From: Owenia fusiformis
Taxonomy: Eukaryota; Annelida; Polychaeta; Sabellida; Oweniidae
Direction: 5' to 3'
DNA: 64,000 bases
Assembly: GCA_903813345.2 (NCBI GenBank)
Contig: CAIIXF020000005.1
Location: 41,705,394-41,769,393, forward strand
The notes beneath the pieces are model-generated. The model did no database searches. It saw nothing but the letters and a program-made list of their open reading frames with translations, and was not told the origin of the DNA. The position numbers and the translations under genes were made by a program. Shown here one piece after another: positions 1 through 13,600 of this stretch. Each line of letters begins with the position of its first letter. Within the stretch, counting starts at the first letter, position 1.

Positions 1-1689
1 AGTGATAAGATACTCCGCAAAGGATAATTAGTGAACTGAGCTTAACAGTGAGGAGGTTAAAAGTCTGCTGAAAAACCACATATCATGATTCATACACTCA
101 ATGGTACCCTTTGAAAAGTATAATATCATCTATACTCTTCAAATTAGAGAAATTCTTGAATTTTTATATCTACTCAGTAGCCTAAAAATCAGTTTAGCTA
201 TAATTCTTTTTATAATCAAACTCTCAAAAACCCTATAAAAGCTGCATTTGAGGTTGTTAAGATCAGGATTAAAACTGTGAAATAGACAAAAGGTAGTATA
301 ACTGACTGGTAGTGCTTGACTGAAACTTAGTGGGTAATTACTTCAGTTATTTCCCTTATCTGCCGACTTCAATCACTTCAATCTAACACATGAAAGAATG
401 CCTGGCTCGCTGACTGGATGTATATTACGTGAGGAATGCAACATAAAGGAAAAGTCAGGGGTACCTGACCTATTGTTGCAACCAGTGAGAGGAAATATAT
501 TTTCTTGACACCTAAAGGAAAGCACTTGACCATTACTATGAAGAGGCTTGCCAGAGCTGTTAAATGAAGGGAAAGCTCTTAACTCTTTTAAAGACTCCTC
601 TTAAAGTTGAACTTTGCCTCAGTTTTAAAATCTTAAACAAGGCATTACATACAAAATGTCACTACCTACCATTTGCTACCATGCCAAACACCAACCAATG
701 AATGCTGAATGACCAACCACCATCCAAAGAAAAGTTGGAGACCATAACAATGGAGAGGTTAAGCTAACGATGTTTTTCACAACGTAACCGTGAACGCAAA
801 GGTACAAAAATTAACAAAGGAATGTATCGAGCGCTCATAGTTTTATGCGCGCTTAGTCTACTTCAGATACTCTTTCAGCTTCAGAGTTTCGGGTTTAGAA
901 CGGGAGATTTGAAATTTTTACGTTGGGTCAACAGGAACCATTTTACTCGTGTCTATTGAACACTATGCTGTCAATTTTGATTTCGATGCACAGTTGAATT
1001 CTTGCTGAACACGATGATGTATGTCATGCATGATTTAGCGCCAAAAATCTTACGAAACGAGCTCATTTAAAATATGTATTACAAAACCAGCTATAAAACC
1101 GCATCAATGACATACTATAGAATCATTACACGCTATGGTGTAGTCTAAACAAACACTGGATTTGAACGGCTATTTATATGAGAAGGCTACATGAATTTGT
1201 ATATGGTCGAGTGATACGTACAGGTTCAGTTTCAATTATATATGCAAAGCTTAACCTCTCCACTATGTCACCACTTGTGTTGGTGATGAAATAGAATTAG
1301 ATAAAAAAAATTAATTTTCTTTAAAAAATTAATTTTCTTTAAAATACAAGAATTCTTTTCTTATTTTTATGCAAGTTTTCTTGTAGGAAAATTAAACCAC
1401 TTTTTGTTGAAGAACGATTGCCTCTTTGCAGACCTTTGAGACTGATCTTTGTAAAAAGGATGATAAAAACTGTTCTTTAATCCAGATTAAAGAAGCTAAT
1501 GATATCATGTACGATACATCTCAATAACGAGGAAATGCCACCAGTGAAACCACAAAATCTGCATTGCAACCTCACATAGGTCAACATATCCCATGTGATG
1601 ATCGTGATGATGAGTGACTAAATGTTTGTGGCCCTGAAGCACAACATTCTGAAACTCAATACATCTTACGATTTTTGGCTTACACTTAC
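1..1689. other. No gene recognised
   Basis: Nothing here could be supported as coding. It lies downstream of the second VGLL4 coding exon on that gene's strand, so it is most likely intron. I looked for a minus-strand exon carrying the Tondu motifs of VGLL4 and saw none. A short direct repeat of an AT-rich motif (ttaattttcttt) occurs near 1310-1340. Confidence 0.4.
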
Positions 1690-4600
1690 GTTTGTGTGCC
1701 GGCTGTTTGTGTTCCAGCGCATTTCTTGATATTAAATTGTTGCGTTCTCTCGGGATCAAAATTGAGAGATTGCGGTAGTTCGGTTCTTCCTATATGTCTC
1801 TGATATTTGTACATCTTCGTTGGAAGGTGCTTGGTTGGTGAAGATCTGGCGTCTAAAAGTGCTTGTTGCTTCATGGCTGCCTCTCCTGAAAGTACAGAAA
1901 ATAAAGACACTTTAAAAAACACATAAAAACATTTGAATCTAAATTTTGAAGAAACATATTTTCAAAGTTTACATTACTTCACCCTTTTCATGGTATTATT
2001 AATATGTACATTTTGTTTTTTCCTTTTTAACATTTTGGCTTGCTCAGTCTGTTTAAAAATGCAGGGTGTCTTGCTATTAACAATTTGCATACATATCATT
2101 TATAGGGATTTAATTTGTTGAAATTTGTAGATTGCCATGCCTCTTTGTTTCTGTATTCAAATTAGAATTGTATCATCCCAAATATCATTTTTGTAAGATA
2201 ATTGTATTATTGATCATTTAAAAGAATGTTTATTTTATATTACATGAACCTGATCATGCAAAGTTGCCTGCTTGATATTAATTTAACCATAAGCTATATA
2301 TAACAAAACTGGTTAGCCGAATTTAATCAAGTACAACATGCAATCTTAAGGGGCCAAAAATGAATAATACAAGCTGATAAAATATAACATAAAACAACAA
2401 AAATCCATAAGTTAAATACCAAATGGAATTGGCATGCAAACATCATAATAAATGTTTGCTAAAGAGAATCTTGTTTCAACCCTGAGGCTCAGCACCTATT
2501 CTCTCTGATCAGGTCAAATGCATATATAGTTTTGATATTGATAAAATTGAGTGTAGGTGAAGCTTTCTAAATCAAGCTTTTGAAAAAAGGTTATCTGGTT
2601 TTTTTGTGAAATCAATTACATTATATACACTAGTAACAAAACTTTATTTGACAATGATCAAAATTGAAGAAATAAATATTGCCAGTTTTCATTAATACAG
2701 AAAAACCTGTCAAATTTGAATGCCATTTGGGATGAGTCTAAAGTATTCAGAATAAGAAGTATTCACATTTCAAGGTGTCTTTAACAAGGGACTTAGTATG
2801 GGAAATTACAAAATTGGGACTGATAGAAAGTGTTCATATTGAGAGGTGTTCGCAATACAGAGGTGTTCAGATAAAATAGACAGGTTTTACTGTTATCTAC
2901 TTAACAAAGCAAATGCCAACTGCTAATCTTTGTGCTATTTTATCAATACTCAGGAAAACTGAAAAGTAATATATGTGTTAATGAGCATATCCTGGAAATA
3001 AGATTAGCAACGTTTCAATTAACATCTAAATTCTAAATGCTAACTTTTCTTAATCGGAATCTCAAGTACTCTCCAATCTCATAACTTTAACTATGCTAGT
3101 CTACCATTTATATTTTTAAAGTACATAAATAAATAAATGATAATTAAGATAGTATCTTTGTATTGAAAATGACTTTTTTGTTCACACACATTCCTCCTCT
3201 TACTCCAAGCATATAGAACTTGGCAAAGACCCACATTGTCCATGATTTATGGCATAAACAAACATAAACACCTTTTTCCAATGTTTGTCCAACTAGGAAA
3301 TAAAGTTATATGGCTACATCCTTCTTGAGATACAGATAGATATACAAAATGTAAATACTTCATATTTTGGCAGAAATTTTCATTGGATCAACATCAAAAA
3401 TTTACCACCTAGGTTGCAAGCTAAACATATACATGTACTTGAAAATGACATCAAGTTGATTTTGGGGGCTGACAATACTGGTTTTTCAAAATAAGACGTT
3501 ATAATCAATAAATACTTAATAATTGTCTATATCAAAAATGTAAATAAAAACTTACTGCATAAAAGACAGGCACATCCATATTGCGTTCCCCAGATATCAA
3601 ATGGGAATGGCATAAAATTATAAAACAATGCCATTTCGGATCTGATTCACACGTAATATATCGTCCTAATCTAGTATATATGCACTTAATGATAGTTTGC
3701 TTCATCCAATCACTGCTATAGATAGTTTTTCAAAATGAACATATAGTTTTCTCTCTATTTGACAGCCTTCCTCTTTTTGGAATGTGATAATACCAATGCA
3801 GTTGTATTAACATGCAAATAGCACAGCCAATAAAATCCTGATATGTTCTTCAAATAGGCTGTCTCTGATAAACTAAAATGAGATCATACACGTAGCGTTA
3901 CTATTTCTAGATCGCAAAAACAACTAAATGCCTGGCCCTCTTAGACACTTGTTTTAACTTCCTTGGGTCATAGTTTTTGATGAATAGTACTTTAAAAAAT
4001 TCTGGTTAACCACAATATTTAAGTGCACACTTTCCTAGTTACTAGTCCACAGCTTAAGAAAAACTCTTTACTTAGCATAATCATAAACCTCAATTCCCAA
4101 TCAGTTACTAAAATAGCTCGATGATGACAAATCTTGGTCAGCTCCTAGTTTCTTATCACAGTTTTACAGACAATTGCTAATCCCCACACTTCCTTATAAA
4201 CAATAATCTTTAACAAAGCAAGATCACATCAAACACCGGAAACTTCAATTAAGGTGCTGACATCTGTCACTTTTTGTTGTTTTTAGGATTCACAACAAAA
4301 AATCCTTCCTGTTTCTCTCTTAGATATCCTAATTTTTCGCCAGAACATCCTCTGCGTGCCTATGTTTTTATTAATTTTTTATTTTCGCGAAATCCAACTG
4401 AATCATATATCCAGATTTATCTTTTTCTCATTTCCTATGTTAAACAAATAGTCAATGTATTGTAATGATCACTTAAAGTATTAAACAGTGGAAGTATACT
4501 TATGATGCATTTATTTTAATAATATATCTAATTTTGATTGATATCTTAAAAAGGCACTACCCTTCCAAAGTTCAGTAAATATTGTTTACATTCTAACAAG

Positions 4601-7600
4601 TGTTAAATATGAAGCCCAATCAATTTAAGTCAACTTTACTCTATATTGATATGATAAGAAAATGCATAAATTCAATTAAGAATTTAAAATCAATCATTTG
4701 AATAAAATGTATTTCCGATTTCCTTTTGAGGGGTATCCTGTGATGGACATTTTTGAAGATTATATGCATACGTTAGCATCTGTTTCTCATATATTAAAGT
4801 AAACAATGCAACTTTTTTATTTATAAACAGGCATGTTTCTCATTAAGACTTAAAGCAAAAGAAAACCAGCATTCATGTTTTAAAGATTAGTTGAGTGATT
4901 GAGAAATACTAACCAATTAAATAGACTCAGTGGGGAGATCCCAATATGCGGTTTCAAAGCAGCGTACCTGGTTGGTCCATAATCTCACTGCCTGACCATC
5001 TCAAAATGAACATGTGTGATGATTGGTTTGTTTTTTTGCAAATGTTTCAAATAAAAATGTTTGCAGACTCCAAAACATAATCCAATTTTTCATCATTTTT
5101 ATACTTTTATTGTATTTCCGTGTCTTATTGACCTACTAGAAATTAATTAATTTACAAAGGCTAGTATTTCACTCAAAGGAATGGGCCATGATTGAGAAAT
5201 TATACTTGATCTCTCACATTATAACACTGGAAATTATAAACACTTTCAGATGGTGTTCACACAAAAGGCAGACTTCATTGACTCTACTTGTAGTTTTAGC
5301 AATGTCTATAATGCTGCAACCTATAGGCGAATCTTAAGATTATATTCTTGAATTACCAACACTCCTGGCATGTACCCTTACAAAATACTTTCAGAAATTA
5401 ATAAATACTATTTCGCTTAGTGACATGCAAATACTCTACATATTAAAACCTGGAGGCAATTTCTTAAATAAAATGTAATTATTGCTTATGAAGATTCCGC
5501 AAGGGCGCTCTTACCAGGACAGGACTTTTTGTGCATATATAGATTTTTTGTTGTTACAACACAACATTTTGGAAAGGCCAATTTTGGTGTTGGGAATCAA
5601 TTTGGGAGAAATGAAAACATTTAGATTCAATGAGGATATTATGAGTTATTTAGGCCTCTTTTCTAATGCCGAGACCAGTTACAAAAAGTCCTGTCTTTTT
5701 GAAGAGGCAAATATTTTTGGCCCAATTAGGGGAGGGGGAGGCAAGGGGACTGTCTAAAACCAAATTTATTAGTATGAGAAATCTGTCATAGTTACAAATA
5801 ACATTTTATGTAATTTTTCCAAAAAACAATTAAAATAAATATACAGTAGAACCTGTATAAGTAGAAAACCTTTGGTACTTAAAAAAAAGTGTTCCACTTG
5901 GGAGGTGTTCCACTTCTAGAGGTGTTCCATTTTACAGTTTTTTTTACATTACTCTACTGTTGATGTAACCCATGTTCTCAGAAATTAAAAATAGCCCATG
6001 GGGGGGGGGGGGTAGACTGATAGAGACAAAGGCAAGGCTATGTACTTCATTTGGATATATGAGACATCTATTATCATCGCTTTCTAGTGTACATCTAAAA
6101 TAAAACAAATTTCTAACATATCATGCTCATCTGGACAAATACCAATTAACAGATGTACTGTTTAATAATTGTACATGCAATACAATATTTTCTACAATAG
6201 TTGTAACTAAATACAATGTTCTCTGTTTTCACTTACCTGACATAAGCAAATGTGCCCAGTTTGAAGTTCCTAATAATGGCGTCAACTCCTTCATCCTTAT
6301 GAAATTCTCAATAAAAACTAAATATGAAAATGTGAATGTCTTTACTGTCTTTATCAGAGAAGTCTTCTGAGGTTATACATACAAGAGATAAAAGAGTTGT
6401 AACCTAATTCAATCCCTTCTTGGATTACCAGGTGAATGCAGAGACCAAACTTTACCAAGCTTTGCAAATATCTTTATTCCGTCTTATTATCTCTTTTCAT
6501 CCACCTTGATCTATTATTCTCACATATGGACACAAGTATGTTCTCGTGTCCTGATTTCAGTGAATCTTTGGCTCGTTTCTAACTACATGCTAATATAAAG
6601 TGAATAAGAGCTACACAGAAAGGGCAATAAGCTATCACACAAATATGCGTGGAATGTACACTATAGAGGCATGTTGGGAAAGATAAGTGAGGTTGGAGTT
6701 TATACCATAACCAATGAAAACCATGTGTATATCTAATGTCCAATCAGAATTGAGGGTCAGAGGTCAGGCTAAGGTATGCACACTTTCATTTTTGATGTCT
6801 AGATTAATATACAAGGTTTCAGACTTTCTCTTACAAATAATTATTCTGTATTTTGGGTTTGGCATATTTTGTAAAGGGTTTTTCTTCTGATTAAAAGCAT
6901 CCACCAATCTTAATTGACTTACTTGTGGTTAATTTAGATAACTCAAGATGTATATTTTTACAATTTATGACAATGGTTAACAACAATATATAAATTTGAA
7001 GATAACATAAAAGATATTAAACTATCAGTTTGGTCTGTTTTGAATTAGCGCTAAAGATGTCCCTTTTACTAATGATGAGATAACTTATATCCCAGGACTT
7101 ATATCCAACAAAATTACATAGAATGTTATGGATGGAATTTAATACACATAAAACCTAGTTTTTTATGAATTGTTTACATTTTATATTGAACATTATTTTG
7201 ACTGGAGTAGTGAAAGGACCCGCATAGTTGGCATACCTTTTAGGGCAAACCGTATTGTTGACTAAATGTCAACCAAAGTTTATTTATCATACCATAACAA
7301 CATTCTTGCAGCGAAAATTACCATGATTAAAATCAACAGTTGTGATGGTTTGTTTCTACATGAATGAGGTTAGAAAAAATATTAAATTGATTTGATCAAA
7401 ATCTATGTTTGAAGATATTTCACCTTGACATATAAGATGCAATTATTTTACTAAATATGCATGCAAATAGTCATTCTTTTTCTTGTAGAAACTCTCAGTT
7501 TCACTTACCTGTTTTCTATAAGCCATATATGAAAGCAAGGAACTTCCTAGAATTTATCCTCAAAAATAATTTCAATCTGCGTACAAAAAGTTATTCCAAA

Positions 7601-10600
7601 TTCTAGGAAAACTTACCTTAAACAGTAAGGTCCAAAGTTATAACTTAACTGAACTAGTAATCATTCAATCCTAATTATATAAAGCTTCAAACATTATTTA
7701 CATATTAAACATACATTTAATCGCAAGGTAGCATATGTACAGTTTACATAACATTTAAGGAATTTCATTGACCAAACATTACAACAATCCCGATAACAGA
7801 CAGTCATATCCGTTAAGATTTCCTAATTAATGAACAATATGTGTATATTGTACAGTAAAACCTGTCTTAGTGAACACCTCTCTCTAGTGAACACCTGTCC
7901 CTAGTGGACACCCTTCCTACGCACATAGTCCACTGACTTCTGTATAAATTACCCTCTCTCTAGTGAACACCTACCTACAGTGAACGTTTTTTCTTGGCAA
8001 AAAAATGTTCACTATACACAAGTTTTACTGTAGTTATATAAATATATACTACAGCATACATGTGTGTACATTCCAGTATTCTATTGCATAAGTTCATGAC
8101 AAATGTAAGAAATTCCATTCCAGTTGTATAAGTTTCTCACACATTTAGTCATGTAATACTATGCAATGCAATTTTTATATGAAAATATCTGCCTCCAGGA
8201 AACCTATATGTGATATATGTCCAAGGCAGCAATCACCCACCCTGGTTGGAATCTTTGAGACACACACCTCAATGTATTTCAGAGCAAAATGCTCTAAGAT
8301 TAATTCAATGTGCAACATGATTTTATGCCCATAGACATTGACTGCTCATAGACATCAACCAGAGTTATTTTTTATTATTTTTTAACATGAAGGAAGATGA
8401 ACTTGTTTGAAGTAACTGATATTTGAATCAGTATTAAGACTATCCAGGATAATTATAAGAAGCCTTCGTTAAACATATTCAAAATATGGAAAAACGATAA
8501 TCTGAGTATAAGACGTTTGTGCATTTTTCAATAACTCTGTATTGGATCATAATAGGCTTCTAACTAAAATAGTGCAGAAGTATGGCTGACATTGTCATTG
8601 CACGAGGGGAAAGAGTACCCGTGTATATACAACCTACCGCCGAGCAAAGACCCGAAGATGTCTGAAAATGTAGGGGGTGAGTTATAAACTTTTGTTTATA
8701 TCTTGAATTTCTCAATATGAAAAACAGATAAAACACAGAATTTTGTGTAACTGATAAAGTTATTGTTCCAGGCACTAATGTTTGCAAAATAATGAGTACT
8801 TAGTGCAATGTTTACTATCCAATCGCTAAATTCAACTTTTAAATATTTGAATGATGATTTACATCTTGAATAAGTAACAACCATGGCAGTCTTTACTTCA
8901 TTCGATTCAAAGATACAATAGGTGTAAATGTATCATATTTATTTCACTGCCATACGTTGCATATCATTGAAATCACCGGTGAAAGTTGAAAATGAAAGAC
9001 CCGACTATGTCACGAGTACTATTATATAGGACCCGAAGCTACCACCGAGCTATTCCGACTATACCGTGAGTAGAACCCGATGAGGTAGTGAGTAAGCTTT
9101 CGAATGAGCATATAATATCATGACGATATCACAAACATTCCTTTTTATTTATCATATACTCCTGGCACTGGGATATAATATAATATGATATAATTCCCGC
9201 AGCACTATACGTCAACGTCTGTTTCCGGCAAAGTTCTTTAAAACATTGAATTCATGCTTACACTTGAATCACCATATTTCCTATGTGTCTATGGTAAGAG
9301 TGCAACCCAAAAACATTTAATTTTGCATTGCAAGCGCCATTCTACTCAAAGAACACAACTTGAAGAATCCCAAGCTTCACAAGCTTCATATCCTCGAAAC
9401 GAAAATTACCGTGATCTTTCTTTGATAATACAATACCATAGTCAAAAACATTGTAAATCTATTTTTGCCATTTAACTCAGGCACATTCACTTTAATACTC
9501 AGTAATGGATGGTGCTGACTGAAGTGGACCACAAAGTCATCCATCTCGTGTGATTTATAACTACAGTGGAAGCATTTGTACCGAGGACCTGAAATACAAT
9601 GTTTCGATGTGCAGTGGTAACTGGTGATAGCCATATTTTTTCAGTTTCATTTATTGTTCACAACAAAATGATTCACATGAATGATGCAGATTGTATGTTT
9701 ATTATTTTTTCATCAGCACGTCATAAACTCGACGATATAATCGGATCTCAACAGATTTTACTCAAGTAATGTTCGGATTCTGAGATCCTTTACTCAAGAT
9801 ATTTTCGGATCTTTATAATATTACTCGTCGATCACATCGGGTCCGATGTCCGATAACCTCGGATCTTTTAGGACAAAGTTTAAGTGAAGATTTTGCTGTT
9901 CAAAAGTGCTATTTTGACCTAATATTTTGACACTTAATATATTATGCATATGCACATCAATTTACCGACCCAAGTATGTCTTATGTATGGCTATTATCAA
10001 TTAAAGCGAGTATGAATGAGAAAAACAAATCGAAAACCATAATACGTTTACCTTATCTCTTAATTTGGACATAAAAATATATTTCAACTATAATTCTAGG
10101 CCAATTGCGCCTGCTAGAACATCTTAGTAACAACTCTAACCATCCAAAGGAATTGTTAGTGACATTATATTACCTTTATTGTCCATTTTCCAACGAGATG
10201 ACATTATCAAACATTTGCTCGGCGGTATGTGCGTGTCTTGCTCGGCGGTAGGTTGTATATACACGGGTACTCTTTCCCCTCGTGTCATTGGATGTGCTGG
10301 TTCATTTTATCTGTGAATAAGCAGCTTTTGAGTGAAAAATAAATTATGTGAAAATCTTGAAATTTCTTGTTAAACCGACCTGCTCCTAGACACTGACCAA
10401 ATTAGGTAATGACATCTCATGTGTATATCAAATTACAAAATTATGAATATAAATAAACGATAACATTAAAAATTATACCTTTTTGGATCGAATGACTTGA
10501 ATACATATTCCTGGTCAGATAAGGACGACGTCTTTTATGTTTTTTGCCTTTAGTGTCCTCTTCAAATTATTAGATTGCGATATAAAAATGTGCTTCTTAT

Positions 10601-13600
10601 CCTTGTATATGTGACTGCTATATTTTTCCAATGTAAGTTAATGTTCAAATTCAATGATTATATCCCATTATCCGACTTAAAATTCATTACATAACACACC
10701 AGCCAAAATAATATGAATGTCAAATATATATACTCCATAAAATGTACATTAAACAGATTGGAACTTTGCTAAACTATTTACGAACTGATACTGCCTCTCT
10801 ATCATGAAGTTCCGCTAACTAGTGGCCAATTAGCATTCCTGGGATGTCCTGCGAGTTTTTCTGGCCTGATGGGAGTTCTATGGAATGCATATAGGCCACA
10901 CGAACAGGCATTTAACTGCCGTTTAACAATAGGGCTAGACACACCTGTTGGTAACATACCATAATTTTATGACATATTAATGAGTTGCGTCTGAGGATTT
11001 CTATTTTTAGTCTAAACTTTTTTGATTTGTATTTTATCTTACTAATAATGTTCAAATACCTTAAAATAAACAACAGCATTTCTTTGATTTTCCTCAATTC
11101 TAATTTGATCAAATTTGATGAAATACTCATACATATAAAATTCATAGAACGAATATCTGGCCATTTATTAGACTCCAGATTGAAAATCTGGAGTCTATTG
11201 TTTTTGCCTGTTTTCTTATTATTATTATTCTTCTTTCTTTCTTCCTCCTAACAGATTTTCTCTTCAACTATAACATCTTACTTAGTCCAACCTACATGGT
11301 TGACTAGGGAATGTATCTGGCTTTCTGGGAAATTAGGTCAAATTTTTATCTAGGTCATAGGTCAAGAACTAGGTCAAATCTTGGATTTTCATTAATTCAC
11401 CACTTTTCTCAGTCGTCTTTCAATATTTTCGCTCCGGTTTTTTTTCATCATGTTCCTTGGAAAAAACGCTAATTCCGTAAGGCAAATCGTTTTTTGATTA
11501 CTCTTACCGATTTTGAGATATTGCGTCCGAAAAGTAGGTCAGAACAAAAAACTCTCCAAATTCAACATGTGAGTTATGAAATAAGTGTAGAATGATCTCA
11601 GGAATCCGAATCTGCAAACCAAATTTGGATCGGACTTCCGGTTCGGAAGTTATGGCGTTTTGAAAGCTCAAAAATCACTAAATTTGGTGCCTATGTTAAG
11701 TCAATGGGAAAAAAGACTTTTTCGAAGTGTAAAATACAAGATATAGACTGAGTACAGCTTAAAATAATGAATGCTTATAAAAGAAGGGGACCTCAAAAGC
11801 TACATAGCTTCAAAATTTGGACACCCAAATGCCTAGGTCAAAATCTAGGTCAAATTCATAGTTTTTCCTTATTTTTACGATTCTGACACTACACTTTAAT
11901 AATTTACTTCAAAATTTTGTTTACAGGTAGCGAAGAGTGTGCTAATAGTGTTAGCCTTTTGCCGTCAGAAAGTATTTTAACCCACTTTTGAGATATGGTG
12001 TCCGAAAAGTAGGTCAAAATAAATAGTTCTCCAAATTCAACGTATGAGCTATGAATTAAGGGTAGAATTTTCTCAGGAATCCGAATCTGCAAACCAAATT
12101 TCGATCCGACTTCTGGTTCGGAAGTTATGGCGTGTCCAAAAAGTAGGTCAAAATAAAAAAATTCCAAATTTAACGTATGAGTTATGAATTAGGGGTAGAA
12201 TTTTGTCAGCAATCCGAATCTGCAAACCAGATTTCGATCCGACTACCGGTTCGAAAGTTATGGCGTTTTGAAAGCTCAAAAATCGCTAAATTTGGTGCCC
12301 CATATTATGTCAATGAGAAAAAGGATTTTTTTTGAAGTGTAAAATACCAGATATAGACTGAGTACAGCTTAATATTCTGAAAGCCTATAAAAGGAGGGGA
12401 CCTCGAAGGCTATCTAGCTTTAAAATTTGGACGCAAAATGCCTAGGTCAAAATCTAGGTCAAATTCATAGTTTTTACTTATTTTTGCGATTCTGACATTA
12501 CACTTTGATGATTTGCTTCCAGATTTTGTAGACAGGTTGCAAAGAGTGTGCTTATAGTGTTAGCCTTTTGCCGTCAGAAAGTATTTTGCCCCACTTTTGA
12601 GATATGGTGTCCGAAATGCAGGTCAAAATAAAAAGTTCTCCCAATTTAATGTATGAGTTATGAATTAAGGGTAGATTTTTCTCAGGAATCCGAATCTTTA
12701 AAGCAAATTTCAATCCAACTTCTAGTTACATAGTCATTGCAGTTTGAAGTCTCGAAAAGTCGATATGATGATTTCCCCATGTTAAACCAATGGAGTCGAA
12801 GATAACATTCTTAAGAGTTGTCTAAATGTCTATATTCTGGCTTACTCAGCTTATTCTGAATGACTCAGCTTACAAGATTCTGGATGACTCAGCTTAAAAA
12901 AAGTTTGAAATCTGGAGTCTTAAATTGAACTTGTTCAATTTACATGTCTAGTTATAATAGGCATAACATCTGCTACTTCAAGCTATTTCACCACAAACAA
13001 TTGTATAAGATTCCACATTTTATTACACTGCCTCCGCAGGGCATTTGGACCTCTATCCTTCTATGGTTAAACTATTTTAATTGTTGCCAGTCGCTACGTC
13101 ACTGCATTGTTAGTTTGGTTCTATAGTTTATAGATATGTGAAGCCAATGTCATAAACATTTTGGAGAAATTTTGGCAACATGAACAATGTTATGTTTTTT
13201 TTGTAACGAAGATTTGATACAAAAATGTCAGATTAAAAAATTGTCATGCTCTGATAGTTCAGACTCAGTCTAGCGATTCTACTAGTCTTAAATAAAGTCT
13301 GGGTGGTTGAGGAAATATTAGATTCGCTCTGGGTAATTCTTTTCTTTTCTTAAAGATTTTTTTGATTTGAGCGCATATCTACATGATGGTGCTATATACC
13401 ACACTGATTAGTCTACCTTGGTTTCTAACTCTGGATGTGAAGTAGAAAATAGAGAGGAAGGGGTCTACAGATTTGATACAAAACTAATGACTAATATTAT
13501 TTTTGTTAAATGTACTTGTATTAATCATCTTAAAAATATGTATTCTTGTTTATTGCATAATTAAAAATCAATATTAATGCAGAAGAATTTAATATTAAAC

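Noticed and set aside
1505-1759. 84-codon minus-strand frame
   Set aside because: It reads across the splice donor at 1690 in a different frame from the VGLL4 exon.
5482-5757. 91-codon plus-strand frame
   Set aside because: Begins at a non-ATG codon, no recognisable domain, ends in a low-complexity glycine run from a G-rich tract.
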